Assembly (NCBI GenBank): GCA_019636795.1
Contig: JAHBWW010000003.1
Span: forward strand, 620,001 to 684,000
Source of the DNA: Phycisphaeraceae bacterium
Lineage (GTDB): Bacteria; Planctomycetota; Phycisphaerae; Phycisphaerales; UBA1924
Length of the DNA stretch: 64,000 bases
Reading direction: 5' to 3'
Position 1 is the stretch's first letter. Each line of letters opens with the position of its first letter. This document shows positions 1 through 8,650 of this stretch, piece by piece. The notes under the pieces were generated by a model. The model was not told the origin of the DNA, ran no database searches, and saw only the letters and a list, made by a program, of their open reading frames with translations. The position numbers and the translations under genes were made by a program.

Positions 1-1515
1 CCTCGTGGACAAATTCTCGTTTCCGACAACCAAGGGGCGTGGAAGCCCACGAGTTGCATATACGCGATCGAGCCCGGCGCGTTCTACGGCCACTACAACG
101 CAACCGCAAAGGGCACGCTCTATCCCACTGGTGGTTTCGCAGGACCCTTTGAGAGCAAACCCGTCTCTCCCCCGGCACTGTGGCTGCCGCATGGTGAAGT
201 GAGCAACTCCCCCACCAACATGGTTGTGATTCCTGACGGTCCGTTTGCAGGCCAGATGTATCTGGGCGAACTCACCGCCGGGGGTATTCGTCGCGTCCTG
301 CTCGAAGAAGTAGAAGGCGTCACACAGGGCGCGGTGTTTCGATTCACGCAAGGACTCGAATGCGGCGTGAACCGGCTCGTCGTGGATGATGATGGCACAA
401 TCTACATCGGAGGCACCGGGGCCGGAGGAAACTGGAACTGGCGAGGCACAACATTCGGATTGCAGCGCCTGACGCCGACAGGCAGTCTCGCGTTCGAAAT
501 CGCGGCCGTCCGGGCGGTTGCGGGCGGTTTTCATATCGAGTTCACCAAACCTGTGCATGGCGAACAGCTGACCGACGCATCGCGGTACTTCATCGAGCAG
601 TACCGATACGAACCATCACCCGAGTATGGCGGACCCAAACTCGATGTCGAGCGACTGAGCGTCGAACACATGATCCAGAGCACCGACAGCAAGAGCGCCT
701 GGCTCACCATTCCGGGGCTCAAGGAAGGGCACGTGGTGCATGTCGTGGCCAACATCACAAGCAATGAAGGCGATGAGTTGTGGTCCAACGAAGCGTGGTA
801 CACGCTCAACAAGCAGCCCGCTCCTACACAGCGCGACCGCCTCGCAGTGCTCGTCTATTCTCGAACAGCCGGATTCAGGCATGGTTCAATCGAGCCCGGC
901 ATCGAGGCCCTGCGCAAACTCGGTTTCCAGCATGGATTCGACACAGTGAGCACCGAAAACCCCGCAATGTTCACTGATGGCTCACTCGCAGCCTTCGATG
1001 TGGTCGTCTTCCTCAACACCACCGGCGATGTGCTTGACGATGAACAACAGGCTGCCTTTGAACGCTTCATACAGCGTGGCGGCGGGTTCGTAGGCATTCA
1101 CTCTGCGTCCGACACCGAGTACGACTGGCCCTGGTATGGCCGCCTCGTCGGTGCGTATTTCGCCGGCCACCCGCCGACTCAGCCCGCTGTCGTTGAAGTT
1201 CACGATCACGAGCACTGCTCGACGCGACACCTGCCCGAACGCTGGGGTCGCAATGACGAATGGTACAATTTTCAAAAGGCCCCCGAACACGTCAATGTCC
1301 TCGCGACACTCGACACATCCACCTACACCGGCAGCGCACACGCGGGCAACCACCCGATTGCGTGGTACCACGAAATGGACGGAGGCCGGGCGTTCTACAC
1401 CGCAGGAGGACATACCAACGAATCATTCAGCGAACCCGAGTTTCTCCAGCACCTGCTCGGCGGAATCCTCTGGGCAGCGAGGCGAGAATGTCAAACCGGC
1501 GCGACTCTGCCCTGA
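1..1515 (+). CDS. Beta-propeller/ThuA-domain secreted protein, 5'-truncated
   Basis: The reading frame is open from base 1, so the gene starts outside the window; 504 residues are visible. The first ~175 residues look like the end of a glucose/sorbosone-dehydrogenase-type beta-propeller (IYIGGTGAGGNWNW, FGLQRL). An Ig-like stretch with repeated 'FTKPV/GEQL' style follows. The last ~235 residues form a ThuA (trehalose-utilisation, glutamine-amidotransferase-like) domain: LAVLVYSRTAGFRHGSIEPG, GGGFVGIHSASDTEYDWPWY, GGRAFYTAGGHTNESF. In planctomycetes ThuA proteins usually accompany PVC cytochromes and DUF1080 hydrolases, as they do here. The gene converges on the DUF1080 gene with a 9-bp gap. 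The substrate is not known; modified disaccharide or 3-keto-sugar breakdown is an inference from context. Confidence 0.85.
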   Translation, partial: PRGQILVSDNQGAWKPTSCIYAIEPGAFYGHYNATAKGTLYPTGGFAGPFESKPVSPPALWLPHGEVSNSPTNMVVIPDGPFAGQMYLGELTAGGIRRVLLEEVEGVTQGAVFRFTQGLECGVNRLVVDDDGTIYIGGTGAGGNWNWRGTTFGLQRLTPTGSLAFEIAAVRAVAGGFHIEFTKPVHGEQLTDASRYFIEQYRYEPSPEYGGPKLDVERLSVEHMIQSTDSKSAWLTIPGLKEGHVVHVVANITSNEGDELWSNEAWYTLNKQPAPTQRDRLAVLVYSRTAGFRHGSIEPGIEALRKLGFQHGFDTVSTENPAMFTDGSLAAFDVVVFLNTTGDVLDDEQQAAFERFIQRGGGFVGIHSASDTEYDWPWYGRLVGAYFAGHPPTQPAVVEVHDHEHCSTRHLPERWGRNDEWYNFQKAPEHVNVLATLDTSTYTGSAHAGNHPIAWYHEMDGGRAFYTAGGHTNESFSEPEFLQHLLGGILWAARRECQTGATLP

Positions 1516-1524
1516 CCAAACGAA

Positions 1525-2853
1525 TCACTCGGCCTCAATCGGCACCCACCTGCTCGGCTTGAGTTCACGGATGCGAACGTTGCGAAACCTGACTTCAAGC
1601 GGGTCTTCGCGTCCCCCCACGCTGTGAACTTGAAGTCCGATGAATCCCTCAGAAGCCGCTTCATCCACAAGATCCGCAGCAGGTACGCCGTTGATCCATG
1701 TACGAATGCGAGAGCCCTCAGCCAGGACGCGCAGGCGATTCCACTCGCCTTGTCTGAATGCATCGCGTGCAGTTGAGTTTTCCTTCAGGTGCGCAAGCCA
1801 GCCTCGTCGACTTCGCTCTTCATAAATACCCCCCGTCCACGCTCGAGGCGATGGATCGATCTCAACCTGATACCCCGTCACAGACGGACGACCATTCGCA
1901 TCTTTCTCCACCCGGCTGCGAATCTGCAAGCCTGAGTTGAGTTCCGGGTGAACAAGAAATTCCAGATCAAGTTCAAAGTCAGAATACACGCGATCTGTGC
2001 AGAGAAATGAGTTCGGCTGATGTGGCTTCGTTGTGCCGATGACCTGACCCTCGGCTATCCGAAACTCAGCCTGACCTTCACCCCGCCGCGACCAGCCGTC
2101 AGCGCTGTCGGGGGAGAAGAGCGGGTACAGAAGCGGCCAGGCTCTCGATTCTTGATTCTTGATGGGCCGCACGCTGATATGACGAAATCGCACCGACTCG
2201 TTGTGCGGACCACCGATCCTCAGCCCGATATGGCCGGATGTCATCAGCCGAAGCGAAGAGAAGTCCTCTACCCGCGCCGCACCTGTAACCCGCTCATGCA
2301 CCACAAGGCCGTTATGAATGACGCTGACCGAAGGAGGCTGAACCTTGAGATCAACATCCACCCATGCCGGGTAATACACGATCTCAACCATCTGCCAATC
2401 CGTTGTCGCAACACCAGCCGGCATCTGAGGCTCAATGCGCCGCAAGCCATCAACCAGCACCACCGACTCATACGCACGCGGCACGGCCTTGAACAATTCA
2501 ACCAACAGCCCACACGGCATCAACACCGCACTCATGCCTCGCCGACCGTTCCAACTCGGCTCGGGCTCATCTCGTGATGCAGGCAAGGCATACTCAACGC
2601 GCAGGTGAAAAGCCTCGAATCGGGCAGTCGTTTGCCGGTACGATCCATTCTCACTGCTGAGCACGCCATCACGAATAGTCCAGTCACTGAACTCCTCCTG
2701 ACCGCTGTCCACACGCCAAGCGTCGAGACTGGTGCCATCGAACAGCACTTCTCGCGGCCCATCGTCGCGCCACTCCGGCACATCCCATTGCTTCTGAGCA
2801 TGAGCCGCTGTTGTCAGTACGACGACGGCAACGACCAAGACATGGGTACGCAT
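1525..2853 (-). CDS. Secreted DUF1080 (3-keto-disaccharide hydrolase-like) protein, two domains
   Basis: 442 residues. I chose the ATG at 2853 because an AGGAG lies 7 bases upstream and translation then begins with a clean signal peptide (MRTHVLVVAVVVLTTAAHAQ). There are two tandem DUF1080 jelly-roll domains: ~30-230 (VLFDGTSLDAWRVDSGQEEF, WTIRDGVLSSENGS) and ~245-440 (GWSRRGEGQAEFRIAEGQVI, DFELDLEFLVHPELNSGLQI). Family members include 3-keto-disaccharide hydrolases. The exported location suggests action on periplasmic or surface glycosides. It lies 22 bases downstream of the PVC cytochrome gene on the same strand and is probably co-transcribed with it. The enzymatic activity is inferred from the family only. 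Confidence 0.85.
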   Translation of the reverse strand: MRTHVLVVAVVVLTTAAHAQKQWDVPEWRDDGPREVLFDGTSLDAWRVDSGQEEFSDWTIRDGVLSSENGSYRQTTARFEAFHLRVEYALPASRDEPEPSWNGRRGMSAVLMPCGLLVELFKAVPRAYESVVLVDGLRRIEPQMPAGVATTDWQMVEIVYYPAWVDVDLKVQPPSVSVIHNGLVVHERVTGAARVEDFSSLRLMTSGHIGLRIGGPHNESVRFRHISVRPIKNQESRAWPLLYPLFSPDSADGWSRRGEGQAEFRIAEGQVIGTTKPHQPNSFLCTDRVYSDFELDLEFLVHPELNSGLQIRSRVEKDANGRPSVTGYQVEIDPSPRAWTGGIYEERSRRGWLAHLKENSTARDAFRQGEWNRLRVLAEGSRIRTWINGVPAADLVDEAASEGFIGLQVHSVGGREDPLEVRFRNVRIRELKPSRWVPIEAE

Positions 2854-2875
2854 CGTTGTACTCCTGTACTCACAC

Positions 2876-5389
2876 TCATTCCAGTTCATCCGCCCGCCAT
2901 GGTCGGTTTCGGCCGCGCGTCTCGCGCCGCACTTGTTCCACAAGCTGAGCATCCACCGCTTCGGCATCATTGCCCCACGATCGTCGAATATATGTCATCA
3001 CCGCAGCAAAATCGCGGTCACTGCCCAGCGGCGCGGGCGGCATGGATTCGTTGTAAGTGCGGCCTTCGCGCGTCAACTGACCCTCAAGGCCATGCAGTAA
3101 CACGCGCGTCAAAAGTCCCGCATCGGCAAGCACCCGCGGCGAACCAGCCAGCGGCGGATACTGCGAACCCATGCCTTCACCATCCGCACCGTGACACCCC
3201 TGGCAATATGTATACAAACGTGCGCCGCGCGCAAACAATTGCTCCTGATCCGAAGTCAGTTGAACCGGTGCATCCTGAATCCGCCCCGGCCACGCAAGAT
3301 GCCCATCGATACGAGCTGCAAGATCGCCAAGGCGGCCCGAACGTTGCGAGAGCATTTGAGACCAGCCGGTCGGTTCGTGCGAAAGTGCAAGCCGCCGCGG
3401 CCTCGCATCATTGAGCCTCTGCCACGCCGCAACTCGGGCAAGCAGTAGTTCCGCAGTTGTAGTGCGATCTGAGGCCAGCATCGCTGCAAGTTCGACCACC
3501 TCCACCGCTCCTGAACCTCGCAGGGCCGCATCGGCAAGCTCCGAAAGCATCGCGCGATCCGCGTCGTGTCCCGGCCACGCAGCATCAACAGCAAGTTCGC
3601 GCAGCGCGCGGCCGTGGTTCGCCCCCAGGCTCGCAATAATCGCAGAACGCAGAATCGCATCCCCAGCATGCCCGCGTGCAAGACCAACCAGCGCACCGAA
3701 CGCTGCATCCGAATCGGCCCCAAGCGAAAGTGCTGCCTGTGCTCGAAGCAGGATCGGCCCGGCAGCAGCCAGCGCGGCAAGTTTCTCAATCAGTTCGGCA
3801 TCCAGTTCGCGCTCCGCCAGTTGACAGCCTGCACTCGCCACTGCCGGATGCGCATCGCTCAAAGCGCGTTCGATATCCTCCCGCGCCAAGGCTCCGATGC
3901 CCTCGAGTGTCCACAGTCCATGCAGGCGGGCCCAAGGCGAAAGATTGTCACCAAGCGCTCGAATCGCGGGTGCAACGCCGATCGCGCGCCGCTCCACGAG
4001 CAACCGTTGTGCCGTCAGCCTGTACCACTGATCCTCATGGGCCAGCAGTTCGACAAGCTGCTCATCCCTCGCCTGCGAGAGTTGCCGCGTGGGTATCACC
4101 TCGCTCTTTTCCGGCGTAATGCGCCAGATCCTCCCCATACCCATCGGCTTTTCGAGATTGCGGGCGCGAATCTCCTTCGAGAGATACTCCGTCAGGTAGA
4201 TGCGGTGCTGAATGACGCCGCGATACATATCCGCGATATAGAGCGCCCCGTCCGGGCCGAACTGCGCTTCCACCGGGCGAAACCGCTCGTCCCGCGACGC
4301 GAGAAACTCGCGATCCTTGAACGCATTGACCCAGAACGGCAGGCCCGCCGCATCGTGGTCGCGGTGGATGACTTTGACAAGATTTCCCGCAGGTTCGCAA
4401 ACAAAAACGCCTCCTCGCATCGCGTCGTCCCAGCGCGAAGAGTGGCACATCGCCGGCCCGCACGCCGCGGTCAGCGAAGCCAGTCGCCCGTCTTCGCGCA
4501 GGATCCGAGGCTGATAGCCACGGTTCACGCCGGTGTTCGGGCGAATCGAAAAGGTCGCGGCGTCGCGACCAACCTTGTGATACACCGTGCGAATGTTCGG
4601 GCTGCTCGCGTCGCGCCGAGCATAATGCCTGGGCAGCAGATCGCCGCGCAATGACTCGGAGTTGGGCGTGGTATACAACCGCCCCCACTCGTCGAGTGTC
4701 ATGCCCCACTGGCCTTGCACCGGCACGGGCCGCGTCAGCACCGTCTGGCCATCAAACTTCAAGTCGATCTTGAACTGCGACAGGTGAATCCAGTTGTCAA
4801 CGCCCCAGCGCAGCGCATTCCCGGCGTGCTCCGGATTCTCGTGCCCATCAAAGCCCGTGAGCAGCACTCGCTTCTGGTCCGCCTTGCCATCGCCGTTGGT
4901 GTCGCGACAGAACAGCAGGTTCGGAGGCTCGATCACCAGAAGCCCGCCAAAGCACGGCAGAATCGCACGCGGCAGCACCAGCCCGTCGAGAAACACCGTC
5001 GATCGATCAGCACGCCCGTCTGCGTCGGTGTCTTCAAGCACCACCACGCGGCTGACCGGCACCAGTTCGCCCGCGCCCTCGACGTTGGGCATGTAACTCC
5101 GCATCTCGACGACCCAGAGCCGACCGTCTTCATCGAACGCCATCGCCACCGGGTCTTCGATCATCGGCTCGGCAGCAAAGAGAGCGATTTCATACCCCGG
5201 CTCGATCTCGAAGGCCGCGAGTGCCTCATCGGGCATGAGCACGGGCGATTCCGCGCGCTGCTTCTCTCCCTCTGCTACCGCCTCGACATCCACCAGCCGC
5301 CCGCCACGTGCCACCAGCGCCGCGCCCACCACCAGCACAACCCACAGGATCGTCAGCGGACGCAGGCGTGTGATCGCACGCAGGACCAT
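2876..5389 (-). CDS. PVC-type heme-binding membrane-bound dehydrogenase-like protein with HEAT region and cytochrome c
   Basis: 837 residues. The N-terminus is a signal anchor (TILWVVLVVGAALVARGG). The ~50-430 region matches the planctomycete/verrucomicrobial 'putative membrane-bound dehydrogenase' propeller (EIEPGYEIALFAAEPMIEDP, MAFDEDGRLWVVEMRSY, GPDGALYIADMYRGVIQHR). Alanine-rich HEAT-like helices follow at ~450-690. A cytochrome c domain near the C-terminus has heme motif CQGCH at 729-733 and a later Met (ESMPP) as likely axial ligand. The family is thought to oxidise sugars and pass electrons to its own heme. It starts only 6 bases after the prfB stop, so it probably shares the prfB transcript, and it precedes the DUF1080 gene. 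Substrate unknown. Confidence 0.88.
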   Translation of the reverse strand: MVLRAITRLRPLTILWVVLVVGAALVARGGRLVDVEAVAEGEKQRAESPVLMPDEALAAFEIEPGYEIALFAAEPMIEDPVAMAFDEDGRLWVVEMRSYMPNVEGAGELVPVSRVVVLEDTDADGRADRSTVFLDGLVLPRAILPCFGGLLVIEPPNLLFCRDTNGDGKADQKRVLLTGFDGHENPEHAGNALRWGVDNWIHLSQFKIDLKFDGQTVLTRPVPVQGQWGMTLDEWGRLYTTPNSESLRGDLLPRHYARRDASSPNIRTVYHKVGRDAATFSIRPNTGVNRGYQPRILREDGRLASLTAACGPAMCHSSRWDDAMRGGVFVCEPAGNLVKVIHRDHDAAGLPFWVNAFKDREFLASRDERFRPVEAQFGPDGALYIADMYRGVIQHRIYLTEYLSKEIRARNLEKPMGMGRIWRITPEKSEVIPTRQLSQARDEQLVELLAHEDQWYRLTAQRLLVERRAIGVAPAIRALGDNLSPWARLHGLWTLEGIGALAREDIERALSDAHPAVASAGCQLAERELDAELIEKLAALAAAGPILLRAQAALSLGADSDAAFGALVGLARGHAGDAILRSAIIASLGANHGRALRELAVDAAWPGHDADRAMLSELADAALRGSGAVEVVELAAMLASDRTTTAELLLARVAAWQRLNDARPRRLALSHEPTGWSQMLSQRSGRLGDLAARIDGHLAWPGRIQDAPVQLTSDQEQLFARGARLYTYCQGCHGADGEGMGSQYPPLAGSPRVLADAGLLTRVLLHGLEGQLTREGRTYNESMPPAPLGSDRDFAAVMTYIRRSWGNDAEAVDAQLVEQVRRETRGRNRPWRADELE

Positions 5390-5395
5390 AAGTCA

Positions 5396-6506
5396 TCAAT
5401 CTCGTTCCGAGCGTCGCCGCTTGAGCTCGGCGTCGATGAACTTGTCCAGTTCGCCGCGATCGAGCACATCCACAGGGTTGGCTTCCATGCCCGTGCGATG
5501 ATCTTTCACGCGATTGTCGTACAGCACGTAGCTGCGGATCTGCGCCCCCCAGCCGCGGTGTTCGAGCTTGCCGCCCGAGGCTTCGCTGATCTCCTTCTCG
5601 CGGCGTTCATCTTCCAGCAGTTCGAGCTTGGCCATCAGCAGCGACATCGCCTGCCGCTTGTTCTGCCCCTGATCGCGGTACGTGCTCGACACCACCATGA
5701 ACCCCGTTGGCTTGTGCACCAGCCGAATCGCCGAGGCCACCTTGTTGACGTTCTGCCCGCCGGGGCCGCTCGACCGCGCAAAGGCCGTGATCTCCAGATC
5801 CTTCTCCGGGATCTCGACATCCACTTCCTCGATCACCGGCGTGACGTCCACAGTTGCGAAACTTGTCTGCCTCTTGCCCTGGGCGTTGAACGGGCTGACG
5901 CGCGCCAGGCGGTGCGTGCCGCGTTCACACGACATGTATCCAAACGCGTAGGCCCCCTTGATCAGCAGCGTCACGTGGTCGATGCCCACTTCCGTGCCAT
6001 GCGTCAGCGAGACTTCCTCGACCTTCCATCCGGTGCGCTCGAAGTAGAACATATACATCCGCAGCAGCATCTCGGCCCAGTCGTTGGCCTCTGTGCCGCC
6101 GTCGCCGGCCGAGATCGTGAAGTAGCAGTCTCGCGTGTCATACTTGCCGCCCAGCAGCGACTGGAGTTCGATCTTGTCCATCGCGCCCAGCAGCCGCGCC
6201 AGCGCCGCGTCGGCCTCTTCGAGCAGATCGGCATCATCCGACTCGCGTGACATCTCGTAGGCGAGCCTGGCGTCGTCGAACTGGGCCATGAGAATCTTGA
6301 GTGGCTCGGTCTGGGCCTTGATGAGCTTGAGTTCCCCGACGACTTCCTTCGCCTTGTCCTGATGATCCCAGAAATCGGTCGCGCCCATGCGCTCCTCGAG
6401 CGCACTCATGCGCTGGCGTTTGACGTCGTAGTCAAAGAGAGTCGCGGATGGTCAAGATCCGCGCCTCGAGTTCATCGATCACCCGCTGATGTGCTTCCAG
6501 CTGCAT
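5396..6506 (-). CDS. prfB: Peptide chain release factor 2 (programmed +1 frameshift)
   Basis: RF2 ends translation at UGA and UAA. The main frame (to 5396) holds the RF2 signatures SPFNAQGKRQTSF (SPF anticodon-like tripeptide) and SSGPGGQNVNK (GGQ peptidyl-tRNA hydrolysis motif). The true start is the ATG at 6506, 6 bases after an AGGAG. The first 24 codons run in another frame and end at CTT TGA C (6437-6431), the conserved RF2 autoregulatory slip site. Skipping one T joins them to DYDVKRQRMSALEERMG, which matches the DYDAKKERL region of E. coli RF2. The joined product is 369 residues, normal for RF2. Expression should be self-regulated by RF2 level. Automated calls would start it internally at 6409. 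Confidence 0.96.
6431..6437 (-). other. RF2 programmed +1 frameshift site (CTTTGAC)
   Basis: Reading the minus strand, codon 24 is CTT, codon 25 is the in-frame stop TGA, and the next base is C. This is the canonical RF2 slip heptamer. No AGGGGG-like internal Shine-Dalgarno sits 3 bases before the CTT as in E. coli; the preceding codons are ATC CGC GAC TCT. Confidence 0.93.
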
Positions 6507-6596
6507 GCCTTGCTCCTGTGCTCGGAGTTTAGGCCTGCTGCGCCCTGCCCCTTCCGGGCCATGATGCCTGCACTGATGGCGACCTAGCGTTCACCC

Positions 6597-7109
6597 ATGT
6601 TCGACCTGACGCTGGCCACCCTGGATCCCGATCGGCAGCAGGCCATCGCGCAGGCTCTGGCGCTGACCATCGTCGTCCTCGGGCTTCTAGTCGCGCTGGT
6701 TGTCTCGCTCGCGGCGTACGCCGTGGTCCGTCGGCGTCGCCTGCGTCGCAGCGCGGCACGGCCCGCGCCCACCGCCCATGTCGATGCCTGGGCCGCCGCG
6801 GCCGCCCGCATCGCCGTCGAGTCGCATGAAGACGAGTTCGAGGACGACGACTCGTTCGACGAGGACGACGACTCGACCTGGTATGGCGACGACAATGACG
6901 ATGATGACGACGACGACGATGACGAGGACTCGAGCGCCGGCGGCAGCACCTACTACACCACCGACAAGCCCGCAGACGCGCCGGGCGAGCGCGATCCGGG
7001 CAGACCGGGCTCCAGGCCCAGCGGCCCGCAGAGCACCGGCGACGACGACGACACGCCTGACGAAGACTCGTTCGACGGCGACATCCCCGGCAAGCGGCTC
7101 GACTTCTAG
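6597..7109 (+). CDS. Hypothetical membrane protein with poly-Asp cytoplasmic tail
   Basis: 170 residues. One strong membrane segment at ~17-43 (ALALTIVVLGLLVALVVSLAAYAVV) is followed by an Arg cluster (RRRRLRRS), predicting a cytoplasmic C-terminus. The tail from ~78 is extremely acidic, with runs of Asp/Glu including about ten Asp in a row, and is low-complexity to the end (GKRLDF). No known domain. The Shine-Dalgarno sequence is weak. It is divergent from prfB (90 bp between starts) and convergent with rplT. Codon pattern and a clean single frame support a real gene. A charge-based scaffold or cation-binding role is only speculation. Confidence 0.6.
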   Translation: MFDLTLATLDPDRQQAIAQALALTIVVLGLLVALVVSLAAYAVVRRRRLRRSAARPAPTAHVDAWAAAAARIAVESHEDEFEDDDSFDEDDDSTWYGDDNDDDDDDDDDEDSSAGGSTYYTTDKPADAPGERDPGRPGSRPSGPQSTGDDDDTPDEDSFDGDIPGKRLDF

Positions 7110-7165
7110 CCGGCGCGGGCGCGGGCGGGCGCAGCGGCGTGCGGGCCTGGCCGCGCGCGGCGCAT

Positions 7166-7187
7166 AAAAAACCAGCGTCGCCGCTGG
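7166..7187 (-). terminator. Rho-independent terminator after rplT
   Basis: On the minus strand a perfect 6-bp stem (CCAGCG / CGCTGG) with a GCGA tetraloop is followed directly by six T, 60 bases past the rplT stop. Confidence 0.8.
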
Positions 7188-7247
7188 CTGGTGGTGATTC
7201 GTGTTTATCGAGGTTGGGCGCGCCCCGGCGCGGCCGCTCGTCCCTGT

Positions 7248-7622
7248 TCAGGCGGCGGCGGGCACGGCCCGGGAGGCTTTGCTCGCCTGGCTCACCAGTT
7301 GATCGAACAGTTTGGGGTCGTCGATCGCGATCTGGCTGAGCATCTTGCGGTTGAGCGTGATGCCCGCAAGGCGCAGCCCGTTCATGAACAGGCTGTAGCG
7401 GGTGTTGCGCATGCGGCAGGCGGCGGTGATGCGCGTGATCCACAACGCGCGGATGTCGCGCTTGCGCTGGCGGCGGTCGCGGAAGGCGTAGCAGCCGGCG
7501 CGGACGACGGCGTCATAGGCGCGATACGGCGAGCGACGATTGGACCCGAAGTAGCCGCGCGCCAGGCGGCGGAGTTTGCGGCGGGCCTGGTTGCGGGCGG
7601 CGCCCTTGCTGACTCGTGGCAT
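7248..7622 (-). CDS. rplT: 50S ribosomal protein L20 (bL20)
   Basis: 124 residues, normal bL20 length. Typical N-terminus MPRVSKGAARNQARRK with the strongly basic extension, GYFGSNRRSPYRAYDAVVRA, and the globular end MNGLRLAGITLNRKMLSQIA. bL20 binds 23S rRNA early in large-subunit assembly. It lies 119 bases downstream of rpmI in the usual rpmI-rplT order and is followed by a terminator. infC, the frequent third member, is not next to the pair here. Confidence 0.97.
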   Translation of the reverse strand: MPRVSKGAARNQARRKLRRLARGYFGSNRRSPYRAYDAVVRAGCYAFRDRRQRKRDIRALWITRITAACRMRNTRYSLFMNGLRLAGITLNRKMLSQIAIDDPKLFDQLVSQASKASRAVPAAA

Positions 7623-7741
7623 GATTCAATCTCCTTGGCGTCTGGTGCGGAGCGGCACGCGCCGACTTTCCTGAATGTGTCCCGCCAGACCACGATCGGA
7701 CCCATCTGGTCCCTGGTGCTGTATCTGTCCGACTCGAATCG

Positions 7742-8023
7742 TCAATCGTTCTTCGCCTGCGCCTCGCGACGCTGCTGGGGCGAGGGGCTGCGTCGCATGG
7801 CCGAACGCGGCGCATTGCGCCCGCGGAGGCGACGGAACAGCAGCTTCTCGAAGCGCTTGGCGTCCGGCCCCGAAGCGTACGGGTCCTTGCGCAACTGGCG
7901 CAGGCGCTTGCCGCTCTTGTGGCTCGACAAGTGCTTGTGGTTGGCCGAGCGGTGGCGGATCTTGCCGGTCGCGCTGATGCGGATCCGCTTGAGCAGGCCC
8001 TTGTGGGTCTTGAGTTTCGGCAT
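7742..8023 (-). CDS. rpmI: 50S ribosomal protein L35 (bL35)
   Basis: 93 residues. The first ~65 residues are standard bL35 (MPKLKTHKGLLKRIRISATG, NHKHLSSHKSGKRLRQLRK). The C-terminal ~25 residues (RSPSPQQRREAQAKND) are longer than in the usual ~65-residue protein and look disordered. First gene of the rpmI-rplT unit. Upstream lie ~600 bp without infC, containing the 21-bp repeat array. Confidence 0.95.
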   Translation of the reverse strand: MPKLKTHKGLLKRIRISATGKIRHRSANHKHLSSHKSGKRLRQLRKDPYASGPDAKRFEKLLFRRLRGRNAPRSAMRRSPSPQQRREAQAKND

Positions 8024-8246
8024 CGCCCTGTTCCTTCTGCAGACCTGCGGCGGTCTGCGGCTGTGTTCCTCGACAAAACGCCCCGGATGCGTCAGATCCG
8101 AGCCGGGCCACGATCATAGACCGGCCTTGCGGGTCGAGCAAGGCGGGCCAGAGTCGACAACGAGCACCGCGCGGGCAGCACCCGGGGCCGCGCCGCCGCG
8201 TGCGGGTGCCGTTTGGGAGAGAGCAGCGAGCGCCGGGGTGAGCGGG

Positions 8247-8435
8247 GGTCGATACGAGGCGGAGTTTTGTCGCTACGAGATGACAATTGCGCGATGCGAG
8301 TTCATGTTGTGTCGATGCGAGATGAAGTTGTGTCGATTCAACCTCAGGTTTCATCGATGCGAGTTCATGTTTCATCGATACAAGTTCATGTTTTGTCGAT
8401 GCGCGATGATGTTTTGTCGATCAATTCTGACCAAA
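8247..8435. repeat. 21-bp imperfect tandem repeat array, locus 1 (9 units)
   Basis: Nine consecutive units keep an exact 21-base period (8247, 8268, 8289, 8310, 8331, 8352, 8373, 8394, 8415). Typical units are TGTCGATGCGAGATGAAGTTG and relatives that share TCGATGCGAG-TTCATGTT. Units diverge at several positions but show no insertion or deletion. Because 21 is a multiple of three, every frame reads as heptapeptides: on the minus strand around S-T-K-H-E-L-A, on the plus strand around C-R-C-E-M-K-L. I see no start site, gene or terminator here. The rest of 8024-8650 holds nothing recognisable. Confidence 0.85.
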
Positions 8436-8650
8436 AATCGCGCTTATCACGACGTTGTCGCCTGCGGCGTGCTCGGGAATCGACGAATTTCGGCCCTGTC
8501 ACGCGAATAAACCAGCCCGGACGCACCCAGACTCATGTTTGGCTGCTGCACGGAATACCGAACAGAACCCGACGCCGCCGGGGGCTGTGACCATGGCCTT
8601 GCATGGCCACGAGCAGTGGCATAACCGAGGCAAGGGCACCCAGCGCCCGC

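Noticed and set aside
7626-8375. Minus-strand frame starting in the 21-bp array (STKHELA-like heptads)
   Set aside because: After the heptads it is only an out-of-frame reading of rpmI; no Shine-Dalgarno. Kept as a repeat, not a gene.
8247-8435. CRISPR array
   Set aside because: Units are contiguous 21-mers with no spacers, and no cas genes lie nearby.
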